Below are positions 34,735 to 44,269 of a stretch of 64,000 bases of DNA, piece by piece. The stretch lies in NCBI GenBank assembly GCA_963844205.1, contig CAWJNK010000012.1:434001-498000 (forward strand), written 5' to 3'. Every line of letters begins with the position of its first letter. The first letter of the stretch is position 1. The position numbers and the translations under genes are program-made. Source of the stretch: DASSUW01 sp963844205. GTDB taxonomy: Bacteria > Actinomycetota > Thermoleophilia > Solirubrobacterales > Solirubrobacteraceae. The notes under the pieces were generated by a model. That model did not search any database and was not told the origin of the DNA. It saw only the letters and a program-made list of their open reading frames with translations.

Positions 34735-35853
34735 ATGGGCAGCCGACGCAAGATCCTCTCGGTCGTCGGGACGCGGCCGAACTTCATGAAGACGGTGCCC
34801 GTCGTCGCGGCGCTCGCGGCCCGTGGCGACGAGTTCGAGCACGTGCTCGTCCACACCGGCCAGCACTACGACGACGCGATGTCGCGCGTCTTCTTCGAGG
34901 AGCTCGGCGTCGGCGAGCCCGACCACATGCTCGACGTCGGCTCCGGCTCGCACTCGCAGCAGACTGCGCGCGTGATGGAGCGCCTGGAGCCGCTGCTGCT
35001 CGAGCTCGAACCGGATGTCGTCCTGGTCCCAGGCGACGTCAACTCGACGATGGCGGCCGCCCTGGTGGCCGCCAAGCTGCACATCCCCGTCGGGCACATC
35101 GAGGCCGGCCTGCGCAGCTTCGACCGCACGATGCCCGAGGAGGTCAACCGGGTCGTCGCCGACGCGGTCTCCGAGCTGCTCTTCATCCATTCCCCCGAAG
35201 CGCGCGACAACCTCCTGGCCGAGGGCGCCCGCGAGGTCGGAATCCACTACGTCGGCAACACGATGATCGACACGCTGGTGGCGATGCTGCCGCGGATCCG
35301 CGAGGAGGACTCGCCGGGCCGCCACGGCCTGGCGCCCCGCGGCTACCTCCTGGTGACGCTGCATCGGCCGGCGCTCGTCGACGGGGCCCTCCTGGGCGAC
35401 GCGATCGCGCAGCTCGCCGCGGTCGCGCGTGAGCTGCCGGTCGTGTTCCCCTGCCATCCACGCACCCGTGCCGCGCTCGAAACGCTGGGGATCGATGCCG
35501 CGGCGGTCGGCATCCGGCTCCTGGACCCGATCGGCTATCTCGAGTTCATGGGCCTGGTCGACGGCGCGGCCGGTGTGCTCACCGACTCAGGCGGCATCCA
35601 GGAGGAGACGACGTTCCTCGGGGTCCCGTGCTTCACGCTGCGCGCCAACACCGAGCGCCCGGTCACGGTCGAGCTGGGCACCAACACGCTGCTCGGGCTC
35701 GCACCGGAGCGGATCGCCGACGTCCCGGCGCTGCTGGGCGGCGAGCGGAGGCCGGCGTCGGTGCCGCTGTGGGACGGCGAAGCAGGTCAGCGCATCGCGG
35801 CTGTGCTCGCCGGGGCCGAGCTGTCCGAGCGGCCGCTTGCCTGGCGGGCCTGA
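34735..35853 (+). CDS. wecB: UDP-N-acetylglucosamine 2-epimerase (non-hydrolysing)
   Basis: A 372-residue cytosolic enzyme interconverting UDP-GlcNAc and UDP-ManNAc. GTRPNFMKTVPVV starts at residue 10. HTGQHYDDAMS, GHIEAGLRSFDRTMPEE, TLHRPA and LTDSGGIQEETTFLGVP are all family hallmarks and contain the catalytic acidic and His residues. Length is normal. UDP-ManNAc could feed the WecG/TagA-like transferase at the start of the window. Its 3' end overlaps the convergent GT4 gene by 67 bases, the longest such overlap here. Confidence 0.95.
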   Translation: MGSRRKILSVVGTRPNFMKTVPVVAALAARGDEFEHVLVHTGQHYDDAMSRVFFEELGVGEPDHMLDVGSGSHSQQTARVMERLEPLLLELEPDVVLVPGDVNSTMAAALVAAKLHIPVGHIEAGLRSFDRTMPEEVNRVVADAVSELLFIHSPEARDNLLAEGAREVGIHYVGNTMIDTLVAMLPRIREEDSPGRHGLAPRGYLLVTLHRPALVDGALLGDAIAQLAAVARELPVVFPCHPRTRAALETLGIDAAAVGIRLLDPIGYLEFMGLVDGAAGVLTDSGGIQEETTFLGVPCFTLRANTERPVTVELGTNTLLGLAPERIADVPALLGGERRPASVPLWDGEAGQRIAAVLAGAELSERPLAWRA

Positions 35854-37022
35854 CCGTCGATGATCGCTGCCAGCCGCTGCGCCGCGGCGCGCCGCTCGTA
35901 GGGCGCCAGCGCTTCGGGCTCGACGGGAGTGGGCACGGCACCCGCGAGGATGCGGTCGAGGGCCGCGCCGATCGAGTCCTCGTCGTCAAGGCGGGCGCAC
36001 AGCCCGTCGGCACCTAGGCGGCGCAGCAGCGCCTCGGTTGCGCCGCCGCTGGTCACGCACAGGACCGGTCGGCCGAGCGCGAGGTACTCGTAGACCTTGG
36101 AGGCCACGGCGGTCGCGTCGCCGGCGCCGTGGGCCTGCGTGACGAGCGCGACGTCTGCCGCTGCGATCCGCTCGACGGCCTCGGCCCAGCCCGACGGCGG
36201 GACCCGCTCGACATCGACAGTGCTCACGGCGATCTCACGCTCGATCGCCGGGGCCACGTAGCCATGGAGCACGAGCCGGAACGCGCCCGGCCGCCTTCCG
36301 ATCGCGCGCAGCAGCGGCGCCAGGGGACGGTCCGCGGTCAGCGTGCCCGAATGCAGGATCGTCACCGGGCGGCCAGCGGGCGGGTCCTCGCGCCGTCGCG
36401 CGAGCAGCTCGCCCTCAAAGCCATTGGCCACTTCCACCACGCGAGCTGCGGCGCCGGGGTGGCGGGCCCGCAGGTCCTCCGCCGCCTCGGGCGTGCAGGC
36501 CACGATGGCAGTCGCGCGGGCGAACACGAACCGCTCGACCGCCGGCAGCAGCGGGCCGCCGCGGTCGAATGCCGGGCTGCCGGCCCAGAGGTCGCGGAGC
36601 TCGACGACAAGCGGCGGGCCACCCGGGCGGACCGCCGCGCGCGCAGCCAGCAACGCCACCATCGGCGGGCCGGTGGCGAGCACGGCGTCGTAGCGCCCGG
36701 CGTCGAGCCGTCGGCGCACGGCGAGGGCGCCGCGCGGGAGCCATGCCATCGAGAGCGGGAAGGCGTCCGGCCGCACGCCCAGCAGGCCGAAGGCAGGATC
36801 CGCCACGCGGCCGACTGTGGCCATCACGCGGGCACGGGCCTCCGCCCGCCGGCGACCATGCTCGTCGGCCGCGAACTCGACCGCGCTCGCGCGCTGCGGA
36901 GCCGCCGCCACCTCCACGCTCCAACCCAGCTCGCCGAGGTGACGCGCGAAGGAACGCCATCGCGCCGCCGGACCGCCGGCCTGGTCGATGGCGCGATGCG
37001 TCACGAGCAGCAGGCGCTTCAC
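35787..37022 (-). CDS. GT4 family glycosyltransferase
   Basis: A 411-residue GT-B enzyme beginning KRLLLVTHRAIDQAGGPAAR. It has VVELRDLWAGSPAFD in the acceptor domain and VTILHSGTLTADRPLAPLL, VALVTQAHGAGDATAVASKVYEYLALGRP in the donor domain, including the KVYEYLALG loop with the conserved Glu. GTG at 37,022 is chosen because homology begins there; a GTG five codons earlier (37,037) is possible. The 3' end lies inside the antisense of wecB. Donor and acceptor are unknown. Confidence 0.86.
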   Translation of the reverse strand: MKRLLLVTHRAIDQAGGPAARWRSFARHLGELGWSVEVAAAPQRASAVEFAADEHGRRRAEARARVMATVGRVADPAFGLLGVRPDAFPLSMAWLPRGALAVRRRLDAGRYDAVLATGPPMVALLAARAAVRPGGPPLVVELRDLWAGSPAFDRGGPLLPAVERFVFARATAIVACTPEAAEDLRARHPGAAARVVEVANGFEGELLARRREDPPAGRPVTILHSGTLTADRPLAPLLRAIGRRPGAFRLVLHGYVAPAIEREIAVSTVDVERVPPSGWAEAVERIAAADVALVTQAHGAGDATAVASKVYEYLALGRPVLCVTSGGATEALLRRLGADGLCARLDDEDSIGAALDRILAGAVPTPVEPEALAPYERRAAAQRLAAIIDGQARQASGRSDSSAPASTAAMR

Positions 37023-37195
37023 GCGTCCTATATTCACAGGCGTTCGCGGGTCACCGGCTGGCTCGGGTCATCTTCTAGCCTCTGGCCCGTGTCCCCGCAG
37101 AGCCCGATGCGGTCCGCATCCGCGGGCCACGAGTCGCATGCGAGCAGCCGGGCCGCTGTTGAGGGCACGCTGCACCGGACCCTCTTGAGACCGCG

Positions 37196-39622
37196 ATGAC
37201 CTCCGTAGCCGCGTGGGTCCTGTGTCCCCTCGTGCTGTACCTGATCGCAGTCGGGCTCGGCCTGCTTGGCGAGCGCGCGGCGCGGATCGAACTGCCCGAC
37301 GCGCTTCTGGCCCCGGTCGGCGGCTGCCTGGCGATCGTGGTCTCGGTCGTCGTGCTCAAGCTCGGCGGCGCCGGCGCAGCGCTCGGCATCTCGCTGGCGG
37401 GCCTCGCGCTGGCGGGGCTCGTCGTGGCGCGCGACCGGTCCTGGCGCCGGCTGCTGCCTGGCTGGGCCGGTATCGCCGGGCTCCTCGCGCTCGCCCTCTA
37501 CCTCGCGCCGGTGGTGCTCTCGGGCCACTGGAACTGGCTCGGCTACAACTTCGTCAACGACACCGCCAACAACTTCCTCACGGCCGAGCACATCAAGGAC
37601 CACGGCCTGCACCCTCTCGGCGGTGAGGTCTCGACGCGGTGGAGCGTCGTCAACGCCACGATCTCCCAGTCGTATCCGCTCGGCGCCCACGGCCTGGTGG
37701 CAGCAGTGGACTGGCTCGTTCCCGCCCCCGTGGAGGCCATATATCAGCCGCTCATCGCATCGCTCGCCGCGCTGGCGGCGATCGCGTTCGCCTGGCTGGC
37801 ACGCAGCCTCGGCCTGCCTGGTCCGCTTACCGCATTGGCCGGGAGCCTCGCGATCGGGACCAACCTGACCTACAACTACGCGCTGCACGGCGCCTTCAAG
37901 GAGCTGGCGATGGTGATGGTCCTCGTCACCGCCGCGGCCGTGGCGCGGCTCGTGCTGGACCGGCAGATGCCGGTGGGAGCGGTGGTGCTGCTGAGCGCCT
38001 GCCTAGGCGCCGGCGTCGGCATCTTCTCGGCCGGCGCAGTGGTCTACGGCGTGGCGCTGGGCGCGGCGATGCTGCTCGCCGCCGCGCTCGAGCGCCCGCC
38101 GCAGCGCCTCGAGGTGGTCGTGCGCAGCGCCGGGATCGCGGCCGTGCTCGCGATCGCCGTGTCGCCGTTCTGGCTCGATGCGATCTCCTTCTCGCGCGCG
38201 GCGAGCGCCGTGTTCGCGGACAGCGGGCAGGACCTCTCGGCGCCGCTCGCGTCGCCGGCCGTGCTCGGACACCTCGCCCGCCCGCTGCCGCTCTACGAAT
38301 CGCTGGGCATCTGGCTGCGCGACGACTACCGCTACCCGATCGCACCCGGCTTCGCGGCCACGCTGACGACGGTCCTGCTCGTCGGCGCCGGCCTGCTCGT
38401 GGCCTGGGCAGTGGTGGCGGAGGGCCTGCGCCGGCGACTCGGCGTGCTGCTGGTGCTGGCGCCCGCCCTGCTCGTGTACCTGCTCTCGCAGCCGAGGCTC
38501 GAGCCCTACGCCGAGGCCAAGCTGCTCGTCGTTGCGGCTCCGGCGCTCGTGTTCGCGGCCGCCCTTGGCGCCTGGTGGCTGTACCAGCGCGTGCGGATCG
38601 CCGGCTTAGTTGCGGCCCTCGCGCTCGTCGGTGGCGTGGTGGTGTCAGACGCCATGTCCTATCGCGAGGCGCGGCTCGCTCCGGTGGACCGCATGGCGGC
38701 GCTGCGCGACGTCGCGGACCGGTCCTCGGGCCGGGTGCTGCTCCCCGAGTGGGAGGAGTTCGCCAAGCACTTCGGCGCCGGTGCGGCGCTGGACGCCGGA
38801 TCGGAGTCCTCCTCTCCACGTCCGGTCGTGCTCCGCGACCCGGCCCAGCCGATCTTCCACCGCTCGTTCGACCTCGACGAGATGCGGTTGGACTACGTGC
38901 TGGAGTGGCCGGAGATCATCCTGCGGCGGTCACCCGAGAACTCGCGACCGCCCGTGGGGTACGAGCTCGCCTATCGCAACGCCTTCTACGAGCTGTGGAA
39001 GCGCGGCGACGGGTCGGCCGTGCGCGAGCACCTGCCGCTCCAGAGCTACGGCCAGCCGGCCGCGGCTCCGCGCTGCTCCGACGTCATGGCGATGGCCCGC
39101 CGCGCGCGTCGGTATGACCAGCGGCTCGTCGCCGCCACGCGCGGGACCATGCCGACGCTGGGCATGACCGCGCCGCCGATCCTCGGCGCCGTCTCGAGGG
39201 ACAAGATCCCAGGCTGGTATCCGGACGCCGACGTTCCCGGCGGCGTCGTCGCGAACGGCAAAGGCCGCGTGACCGGGGGGCTCGACGCACCGGCCGGCCG
39301 CTACCGCGTCTGGGTCAAGGGCAGCACCGGCGGCCGTCCCCTCACCGTGAAGGTCGACGGGCACAGCGCCGGCACGGTGAAGCAGCTCAACACGCCGAAC
39401 CAATGGCTCGAGTACGGCACGCTCGAGCTGGACGGCGGGCGGCACGCGGTCGAGGCGTCGCGCCCGGGCGGCGGTCTCGAGCCCGGCAACGGCGTCGACG
39501 GCCTGCTGGTCGCCATCGCGCTGGAGCGGCAGGCGCCACGGCCCTTGGTGGACGTGGCCCCGGCGGATGCACGGCGCCTGTGCGGCCGCACCTGGGACTG
39601 GATCGAGCGCGTCACGCGCTAG
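37196..39622 (+). CDS. Large polytopic membrane protein with C-terminal soluble domain (GT-C-like)
   Basis: An 808-residue protein. About 13 hydrophobic helices occupy residues 5-490. The first large loop carries NFVNDTANNFLTAEHIKDHG, an Asp-containing loop placed where GT-C enzymes have their catalytic acid. The outside C-terminal part (about 500-808) ends in a beta-rich domain (AGRYRVWVKGSTGGRPLTV) resembling a carbohydrate-binding module. This suggests a polyprenyl-sugar-dependent transferase acting on exported glycan. The family assignment is inference. A 173-base gap precedes it, with a TAGCCT element at about 37,076. Confidence 0.7.
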   Translation: MTSVAAWVLCPLVLYLIAVGLGLLGERAARIELPDALLAPVGGCLAIVVSVVVLKLGGAGAALGISLAGLALAGLVVARDRSWRRLLPGWAGIAGLLALALYLAPVVLSGHWNWLGYNFVNDTANNFLTAEHIKDHGLHPLGGEVSTRWSVVNATISQSYPLGAHGLVAAVDWLVPAPVEAIYQPLIASLAALAAIAFAWLARSLGLPGPLTALAGSLAIGTNLTYNYALHGAFKELAMVMVLVTAAAVARLVLDRQMPVGAVVLLSACLGAGVGIFSAGAVVYGVALGAAMLLAAALERPPQRLEVVVRSAGIAAVLAIAVSPFWLDAISFSRAASAVFADSGQDLSAPLASPAVLGHLARPLPLYESLGIWLRDDYRYPIAPGFAATLTTVLLVGAGLLVAWAVVAEGLRRRLGVLLVLAPALLVYLLSQPRLEPYAEAKLLVVAAPALVFAAALGAWWLYQRVRIAGLVAALALVGGVVVSDAMSYREARLAPVDRMAALRDVADRSSGRVLLPEWEEFAKHFGAGAALDAGSESSSPRPVVLRDPAQPIFHRSFDLDEMRLDYVLEWPEIILRRSPENSRPPVGYELAYRNAFYELWKRGDGSAVREHLPLQSYGQPAAAPRCSDVMAMARRARRYDQRLVAATRGTMPTLGMTAPPILGAVSRDKIPGWYPDADVPGGVVANGKGRVTGGLDAPAGRYRVWVKGSTGGRPLTVKVDGHSAGTVKQLNTPNQWLEYGTLELDGGRHAVEASRPGGGLEPGNGVDGLLVAIALERQAPRPLVDVAPADARRLCGRTWDWIERVTR

Positions 39623-40293
39623 TCGCGCGCGCTTCTGAGCGCGCCCACGAGCAGCGCGGGGACCGCGACGAGGACGAGCAGGGCGAGCACGGCGTACGCC
39701 ACGGGGGACAGCCAGCGCGCGTGGAACAGCGACGCGCGATCGGCCATCTCGGGCAGCAGCGACAGCATCGAGCGCGCGTTCGCCCATTCGAGCGTGAGCG
39801 CGATGTCGGCCGCAGGGGGCGTCCCGTCGATCGTCGCCGTGGTCGGACCCGACGCGATGTCGGTGCTGCCCCACAGGTCTACCTGGCCGTCGCCGCGGTT
39901 CTCGAAGCAGACCCGCACGGGCCCGTCCACGCTCAGCTCGCCGACGTCGACGCGCTGCGCCGGAGGCGGCGTCGTGCCCTCGGGCGGCACCGGCGGCGCG
40001 CCGGCGGCTCGTGCCAGGCGGCGTTCCCCCTCCGCGTCCCAGACCGAGACCTCGAGCTCCGCCGGGGTGTCCGCGGGGTTCGCGGGATGGAAGACCACGC
40101 GTTCGAACCGCTCGCCGCGCGGAATCACGATCGGGGCCTGGCAGGCCGTCATCCCGGCCGGCAGTGGGATGGGGAGCTGCGGCTGCACGCCGAGCGTGTA
40201 GACGAGCGTCGACTCGCGCGTGAGCCCCAGCACGCCGAGCAGGGCGATGCAGCCGATCGCGAAGGCGAGCAGAAGCCCGGTCGCGCTACGCAT
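39619..40293 (-). CDS. Membrane-anchored protein of unknown function
   Basis: A 224-residue protein with an N-terminal helix (about 5-23) and a C-terminal helix (about 197-217). Between them lies an outside domain of about 170 residues that looks beta-rich (ERFERVVFHPANPADTPAELEVSVWD) and contains two Cys (in TACQAP and VRVCFEN) that could pair. I recognise no family. It overlaps the DUF2142 gene upstream by 8 bases and the convergent large membrane protein by 4, so it probably works with DUF2142. Confidence 0.7.
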   Translation of the reverse strand: MRSATGLLLAFAIGCIALLGVLGLTRESTLVYTLGVQPQLPIPLPAGMTACQAPIVIPRGERFERVVFHPANPADTPAELEVSVWDAEGERRLARAAGAPPVPPEGTTPPPAQRVDVGELSVDGPVRVCFENRGDGQVDLWGSTDIASGPTTATIDGTPPAADIALTLEWANARSMLSLLPEMADRASLFHARWLSPVAYAVLALLVLVAVPALLVGALRSARD

Positions 40294-41764
40294 AGAACCG
40301 CACCGCGACGAGGGCGAACGAGCAGAGGTGGAACGCGAACAGCCCGCCGAGCACGACCGCCACCCCGGAGGCGCGCCGCCGCTCGGGCAGCAGGTCGACG
40401 GCCGCCGCCACGGCGCAGCCCACGAGGCCGATCAGCGGGAACGCGTAGCGGCCCTGCATGAACCCCGTCGGCTCGTGGAAGTCGGTCCAGTGCAGCCCGC
40501 CGAGGAGGCCGGCCACCGTGAGCGCGAGGAACGCCGCGATCCCCCAGTCGATCCCGCGGCGGGCCCGCCACAGCCGGGCGGCGGCCGCCACTCCGATCGC
40601 GGCGGTGAGCAGCGCGAGCGCGCGGTAGACGTTCTCCGGGAAGCGGATCTCCAGCCAGCCGAACGCGCCCCAGCCCTGCTTGATCCAGACCTGGTACAGC
40701 GGGAGGTTGCTGTGGAGGTCGGCCATGAACGGCAGCCGCGGCAGGTAGAACTGCCACAGGTACGACCCCAGCTCGCGCCAGTCCGTGCCCGGCGACGCCC
40801 GTGCCGCGTCGGTGAGCTGCTCGGCCGGTGGCCGGTCGAGCGAGACGGTCGTGAGGAGGACCCACAGCCCGACGGTGAGGCCGAGCGGGAGCAGCACGAG
40901 AGCGGCGCCGCGCAGGCGCCGCACCCCGGGCAGCGCGCGCCGCCGGTGCAGGCCGATCACGAGCGCGACGATGGCGGCCGGCAGCAGCGCGTAGCTCGTC
41001 GTCTTCGTCAGGCACGCGAGGCCGACGACGAGCACGAACGCCGCCCCGTCCCACAGCCTCCCGGCCTCGCGCAGCCACCGCACGCCGAGCCACAGCGCGA
41101 GCGTCCACAGCGCGAACAGCATCCCGTCCGGGTTCACCGCGCCCGTGATGAACGCCACCATCGGGAGCAGGGCCGGGACCGCCGCCGCGGCGAGCTGGAG
41201 CAGCCGCCGGCGGCCGAACAGCTCGCCGGCGAGCAGCCAGGTCGCGAGCACGGTCACCGGCAGCCACAGCGCGGCGAATAGCCGCGCGGCGAACAGGCGG
41301 TCGAAGAAGTCGCCCGAGGACGCGATGCGGTAGCCCGCGGCCTGCCACATGTAGGCGAGCGGCGGGTAGCTGCTGGCGCTGGTCGGCCCGCCGCCGTCGT
41401 CGCGGGGGTCCTTTGACTGGGTCGACCGCCAGCTCTCATACGCCTGCGGCGACCACTCGGGCCGGGCGGCCAGGACCGCGGCGAGCTGGTCCGAGCCGAC
41501 CGCGGCGGCCGCCTTCGCGTGCTCGGTCGAGTAGACCGGCTTCGTCTCGTCCCCGGGCAGGTGGAGCGTCTCCGCCAGGTACTGGGTGTAGGAGAAGTGC
41601 GTCTGCTCGTCCGGCGCCTGGAAGGTCGGCGTCAGCACCGTCCACGCGAGCGCGAGCACCAGCGATGCGGCCATCAGCGCCGCGAGCGACGCGGGTACGC
41701 GGCGCCTCCTCGCGGGTAGCCGGCGCGTCCTCGCAGGGGCCGACGCGGTCACGCGACGCGTCAT
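40286..41764 (-). CDS. DUF2142 family polytopic membrane protein
   Basis: A 492-residue protein with about ten helices. The N-terminal region TFQAPDEQTHFSYTQYLAETL after helix 1 is the DUF2142 hallmark, with an acidic PDEQ-H motif in the first outside loop. DUF2142 proteins resemble GT-C glycosyltransferases and often sit in surface-glycan loci. ATG at 41,764 overlaps the stop of the upstream GT fusion (ATGA). It probably transfers a sugar from polyprenyl phosphate outside the cell; unproven. Confidence 0.82.
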   Translation of the reverse strand: MTRRVTASAPARTRRLPARRRRVPASLAALMAASLVLALAWTVLTPTFQAPDEQTHFSYTQYLAETLHLPGDETKPVYSTEHAKAAAAVGSDQLAAVLAARPEWSPQAYESWRSTQSKDPRDDGGGPTSASSYPPLAYMWQAAGYRIASSGDFFDRLFAARLFAALWLPVTVLATWLLAGELFGRRRLLQLAAAAVPALLPMVAFITGAVNPDGMLFALWTLALWLGVRWLREAGRLWDGAAFVLVVGLACLTKTTSYALLPAAIVALVIGLHRRRALPGVRRLRGAALVLLPLGLTVGLWVLLTTVSLDRPPAEQLTDAARASPGTDWRELGSYLWQFYLPRLPFMADLHSNLPLYQVWIKQGWGAFGWLEIRFPENVYRALALLTAAIGVAAAARLWRARRGIDWGIAAFLALTVAGLLGGLHWTDFHEPTGFMQGRYAFPLIGLVGCAVAAAVDLLPERRRASGVAVVLGGLFAFHLCSFALVAVRFYA

Positions 41765-43935
41765 CGTGGGGTCGTCAGGAAGTCGCGCATCGCGGACTCG
41801 ACCTGGTCGGCCGCGCGCTCCCACGTGCGCGCCTCGACGAACGCGCGGGCCCGCCGCGCCATCGCGGCCGCCGCCTCGCGGTCGTCGAGCAGGCGCTCGA
41901 TCGCGTCGGCGATCGCGTCCGGCCTGCGGGCGACCTGCTCGACCAGGTCCCCGGGCGGGCCGAGCGCGGAGCCGACGTTCTCGCCCTCGAGCTCGACGGT
42001 CGGCAGGCCGCTGGCCATCATCTCGTGCGCGACGAGCGAGTGGGTGGTGAGCGAGAAGACCACGCCGACCGCGGCCTCGCGGTACAGCCTGGCGAGCCGC
42101 GCCGGCGGGACGACCCTGAGGTCCTCGGCGGGGAACGGCAGCTTGTTCCCGCGGCGGTTGGACCCGAACATCACCGGGCGGATCGTCGGTCGCCGGCGCG
42201 CCAGCAGCGCGAGGCCCGCGGTGGCCAGCTCGACCGCGCGCCTGGCCGTGTCGCGCCGGGCGTACACGGCGATGATCTCCTCGTCGCGGCCCTCAGGCCC
42301 GGCGAACGGGAACACGTCGAGGTCGGTCCCGCACTCGAACCAGCGGGCGTCGACGTCGTAGCGGTCGCGCAGCACGTCCGCCATCCAGGGCGTGTACGCG
42401 ATGCAGCGGAAGCCCATCCGGTACGTCTCCTCGGCCCAGATCGATTGCGCCGAGGTCGCGTAGAACTCGGGCTCGTGGTCCTGGACGAGGTAGACCTTCT
42501 CGCGCGAGCGCGGGAGGTCGCGGGCCGCGAACGCGGTGCGCCACTCGGTCGCCACGCACAGGTCGGCGGAGTCGAAGTCGTCGACGCCGAGGAACACCTC
42601 GGCGTCGACGCCCGGCACGAAGTGCTCGCGGATCTCGTCGCGCAGCTCCTGCGCCGAGCGGGTCACGTGCAGCTCGGGGTCGATGACGAAGATCGCGCAG
42701 TGGTGCCCGCGCAGCTCCATCTGGCGCACGAGCCGGAAGATCGTCGTGTGGCCCCCGGAGCCGCGCCGCCACGGCGGGACGACCCACGCGATCGTCCACG
42801 GCCCAGCGGCGTCGCCCGAATTCGTTTCGACGCGCACCGGGCGCGACGGGTACGTCCGCAGCACGAACTCCCACTCCCAGGCGTCGTCGAACGGGACCGG
42901 CCGGGAGTCGGGCTGCGTTGCGGGGGCCGCCAGCAGCGGGCTCTCCGGCACGTCGTACGGCGTGAACGAGTCGCGGCCCTCGAGCGAGAGCGCCTTGCGG
43001 AGCGGGCGCGGGACCCGGTCGGCGCGGCTGCCGACGATGGCGCCGGTCTGGCGGATCGCGTGGTGGCGGTAGGAGGCGGCCAGCGCTCGCCGCAGCCGCC
43101 GGCCGCGCATGCCCTGCGCGCGCAGCCAGCGCTCGTCTCCGCGCGCCAGCCCGCGGACGGTCAGCGGGGTGCGGAGCGGGTGCGCCGGCTCGGTGTGGTG
43201 GAGCACCTCGCGCAGCGACCGGAACTCGTCGAAGTAGCGCCGCAGAAACTGTCCCGGCGGATAGTCGTGCGAGTGCAGGACCCGGGCGTCGGGGTGGAAG
43301 ACCTTGGCGAAGCCGGCCTCGATCATCTCGCGGCCGAGCAGCTGGTCCTCGGCGTAGGGGACCTCGCGGTAGGGGACGCGCTCCCACGCCCAGCGCGCGA
43401 CGCAGCCGTTCACGTCGCTGAAGAACGTGAGACGGCCCGGGAAGGTGCGGTAGGCGGCCAGCGCCGCCGGCGTGCGCTCGAGCCGCTGGACGTCGACCTC
43501 GCGCCCGCCGTCGCCCCACGTCGCGAAGTGGCGCTCCATCTCGGCCTTGATCATGTGCGAGGCGTCGGGCCGTGGCTCGTGCGGGCCGAACACGAGCGCG
43601 ACGTCCTCGGCCCGCGCGAACCCGTCGAGCAGCGCGGCCAGCCAGCCGTCGTGCGCCGGCGTCGCGTCCTGGGTGATGAACGCGACGTGGTCGCCGGCGG
43701 CGAGCTGCAGCATCCGGTTGCGGGTGCCGCCGTGCGAGAACTCCGCCTTCTCGATCCGGTGGATGCGCGCGCCGTGGCGCTCGGCGATCTCGAGCGAGGA
43801 GTCGGTGGAGCCGGAGTCGACGATCAGCAGCTCGACCTCGCGGTCGGTCCGCTGCGCCCGGACGGCGGCGAGCACCTCGTCCAGGTACCGCGCCCCGTTG
43901 TAGACGGGGATGGCGACCGTGACGTCGGCGGCCAT
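41761..43935 (-). CDS. Bifunctional GT2-GT4 fusion glycosyltransferase (rhamnosyltransferase-like)
   Basis: A 724-residue protein. Residues 1-290 form a GT2 domain: VTVAIPVYNGARYLDE, LLIVDSGSTDSSLE, FITQDATPAHDGW and YAEDQLLGREMI, as in rhamnosyltransferases. After a linker, residues about 365-720 form a GT-B domain like WsaF rhamnosyltransferases: WTIAWVVPPWRRGSGGHTT, VYLVQDHEPEFY, and a donor-site stretch FSLTTHSLVAHEMMASGLPTVE. One chain could thus add two successive sugars. The start overlaps the stop of the small coiled-coil gene (TGATG). Confidence 0.88.
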   Translation of the reverse strand: MAADVTVAIPVYNGARYLDEVLAAVRAQRTDREVELLIVDSGSTDSSLEIAERHGARIHRIEKAEFSHGGTRNRMLQLAAGDHVAFITQDATPAHDGWLAALLDGFARAEDVALVFGPHEPRPDASHMIKAEMERHFATWGDGGREVDVQRLERTPAALAAYRTFPGRLTFFSDVNGCVARWAWERVPYREVPYAEDQLLGREMIEAGFAKVFHPDARVLHSHDYPPGQFLRRYFDEFRSLREVLHHTEPAHPLRTPLTVRGLARGDERWLRAQGMRGRRLRRALAASYRHHAIRQTGAIVGSRADRVPRPLRKALSLEGRDSFTPYDVPESPLLAAPATQPDSRPVPFDDAWEWEFVLRTYPSRPVRVETNSGDAAGPWTIAWVVPPWRRGSGGHTTIFRLVRQMELRGHHCAIFVIDPELHVTRSAQELRDEIREHFVPGVDAEVFLGVDDFDSADLCVATEWRTAFAARDLPRSREKVYLVQDHEPEFYATSAQSIWAEETYRMGFRCIAYTPWMADVLRDRYDVDARWFECGTDLDVFPFAGPEGRDEEIIAVYARRDTARRAVELATAGLALLARRRPTIRPVMFGSNRRGNKLPFPAEDLRVVPPARLARLYREAAVGVVFSLTTHSLVAHEMMASGLPTVELEGENVGSALGPPGDLVEQVARRPDAIADAIERLLDDREAAAAMARRARAFVEARTWERAADQVESAMRDFLTTPR

Positions 43936-44201
43936 CAGCGGCGCTCGTCGAGCAGCTTCCGGACCCTCATGGCGATGCGCTTCGCTTCGCGCAGCGGCCC
44001 GGTCACCTTCCACGACGCCGAGTTCTCCATGTAGGTGGCGACGGCCTGGTAGTGCTCGACCGAGCGGCGCTCGGCGCGGAGCCGGTGCACCTCGTCCCAC
44101 AGCCGCGCGCGCTCGGCGGCCAACTCCTCGATGCGGGCCTCGGCGGCGCGGGCGCGCGCCTCCCAGCCGGTGTCGGTGGTGCTGGCCTCGCTCTCGGGCA
44201 C
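43935..44201 (-). CDS. Small coiled-coil protein upstream of the GT fusion
   Basis: An 88-residue protein from GTG 44,201. A long Ala/Glu/Arg-rich segment (ARAAEARIEELAAERARLWD and on) should form a coiled coil. A C-terminal motif ATYMENSASWKVTGPLREAK follows; 'SASWRLTAPLR' motifs like this sit beside many surface glycosyltransferase domains. The stop and the next ATG overlap (TGATG). It may be a scaffold or regulator of the fusion transferase. A longer frame to 44,288 would enter the divergent gene and is disfavoured. Confidence 0.68.
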   Translation of the reverse strand: MPESEASTTDTGWEARARAAEARIEELAAERARLWDEVHRLRAERRSVEHYQAVATYMENSASWKVTGPLREAKRIAMRVRKLLDERR

Positions 44202-44269
44202 GGGGCAAGACGCTAGCAACGGCGTGCGGGGCTCAGCGCCGCAGATCGTGCCGTCAGAATGCGCCACCG

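Noticed and set aside
37076..37196. A GTG at 37,089 as an earlier start of the large membrane protein
   Set aside because: It follows a TAGCCT box at the right distance but is out of frame with the gene, so it may mark a transcript start rather than translation.
41413..44034. An 873-codon plus-strand open frame
   Set aside because: It is antisense to DUF2142 and the GT2-GT4 fusion, whose motifs are unmistakable; the composition is shadow-like.
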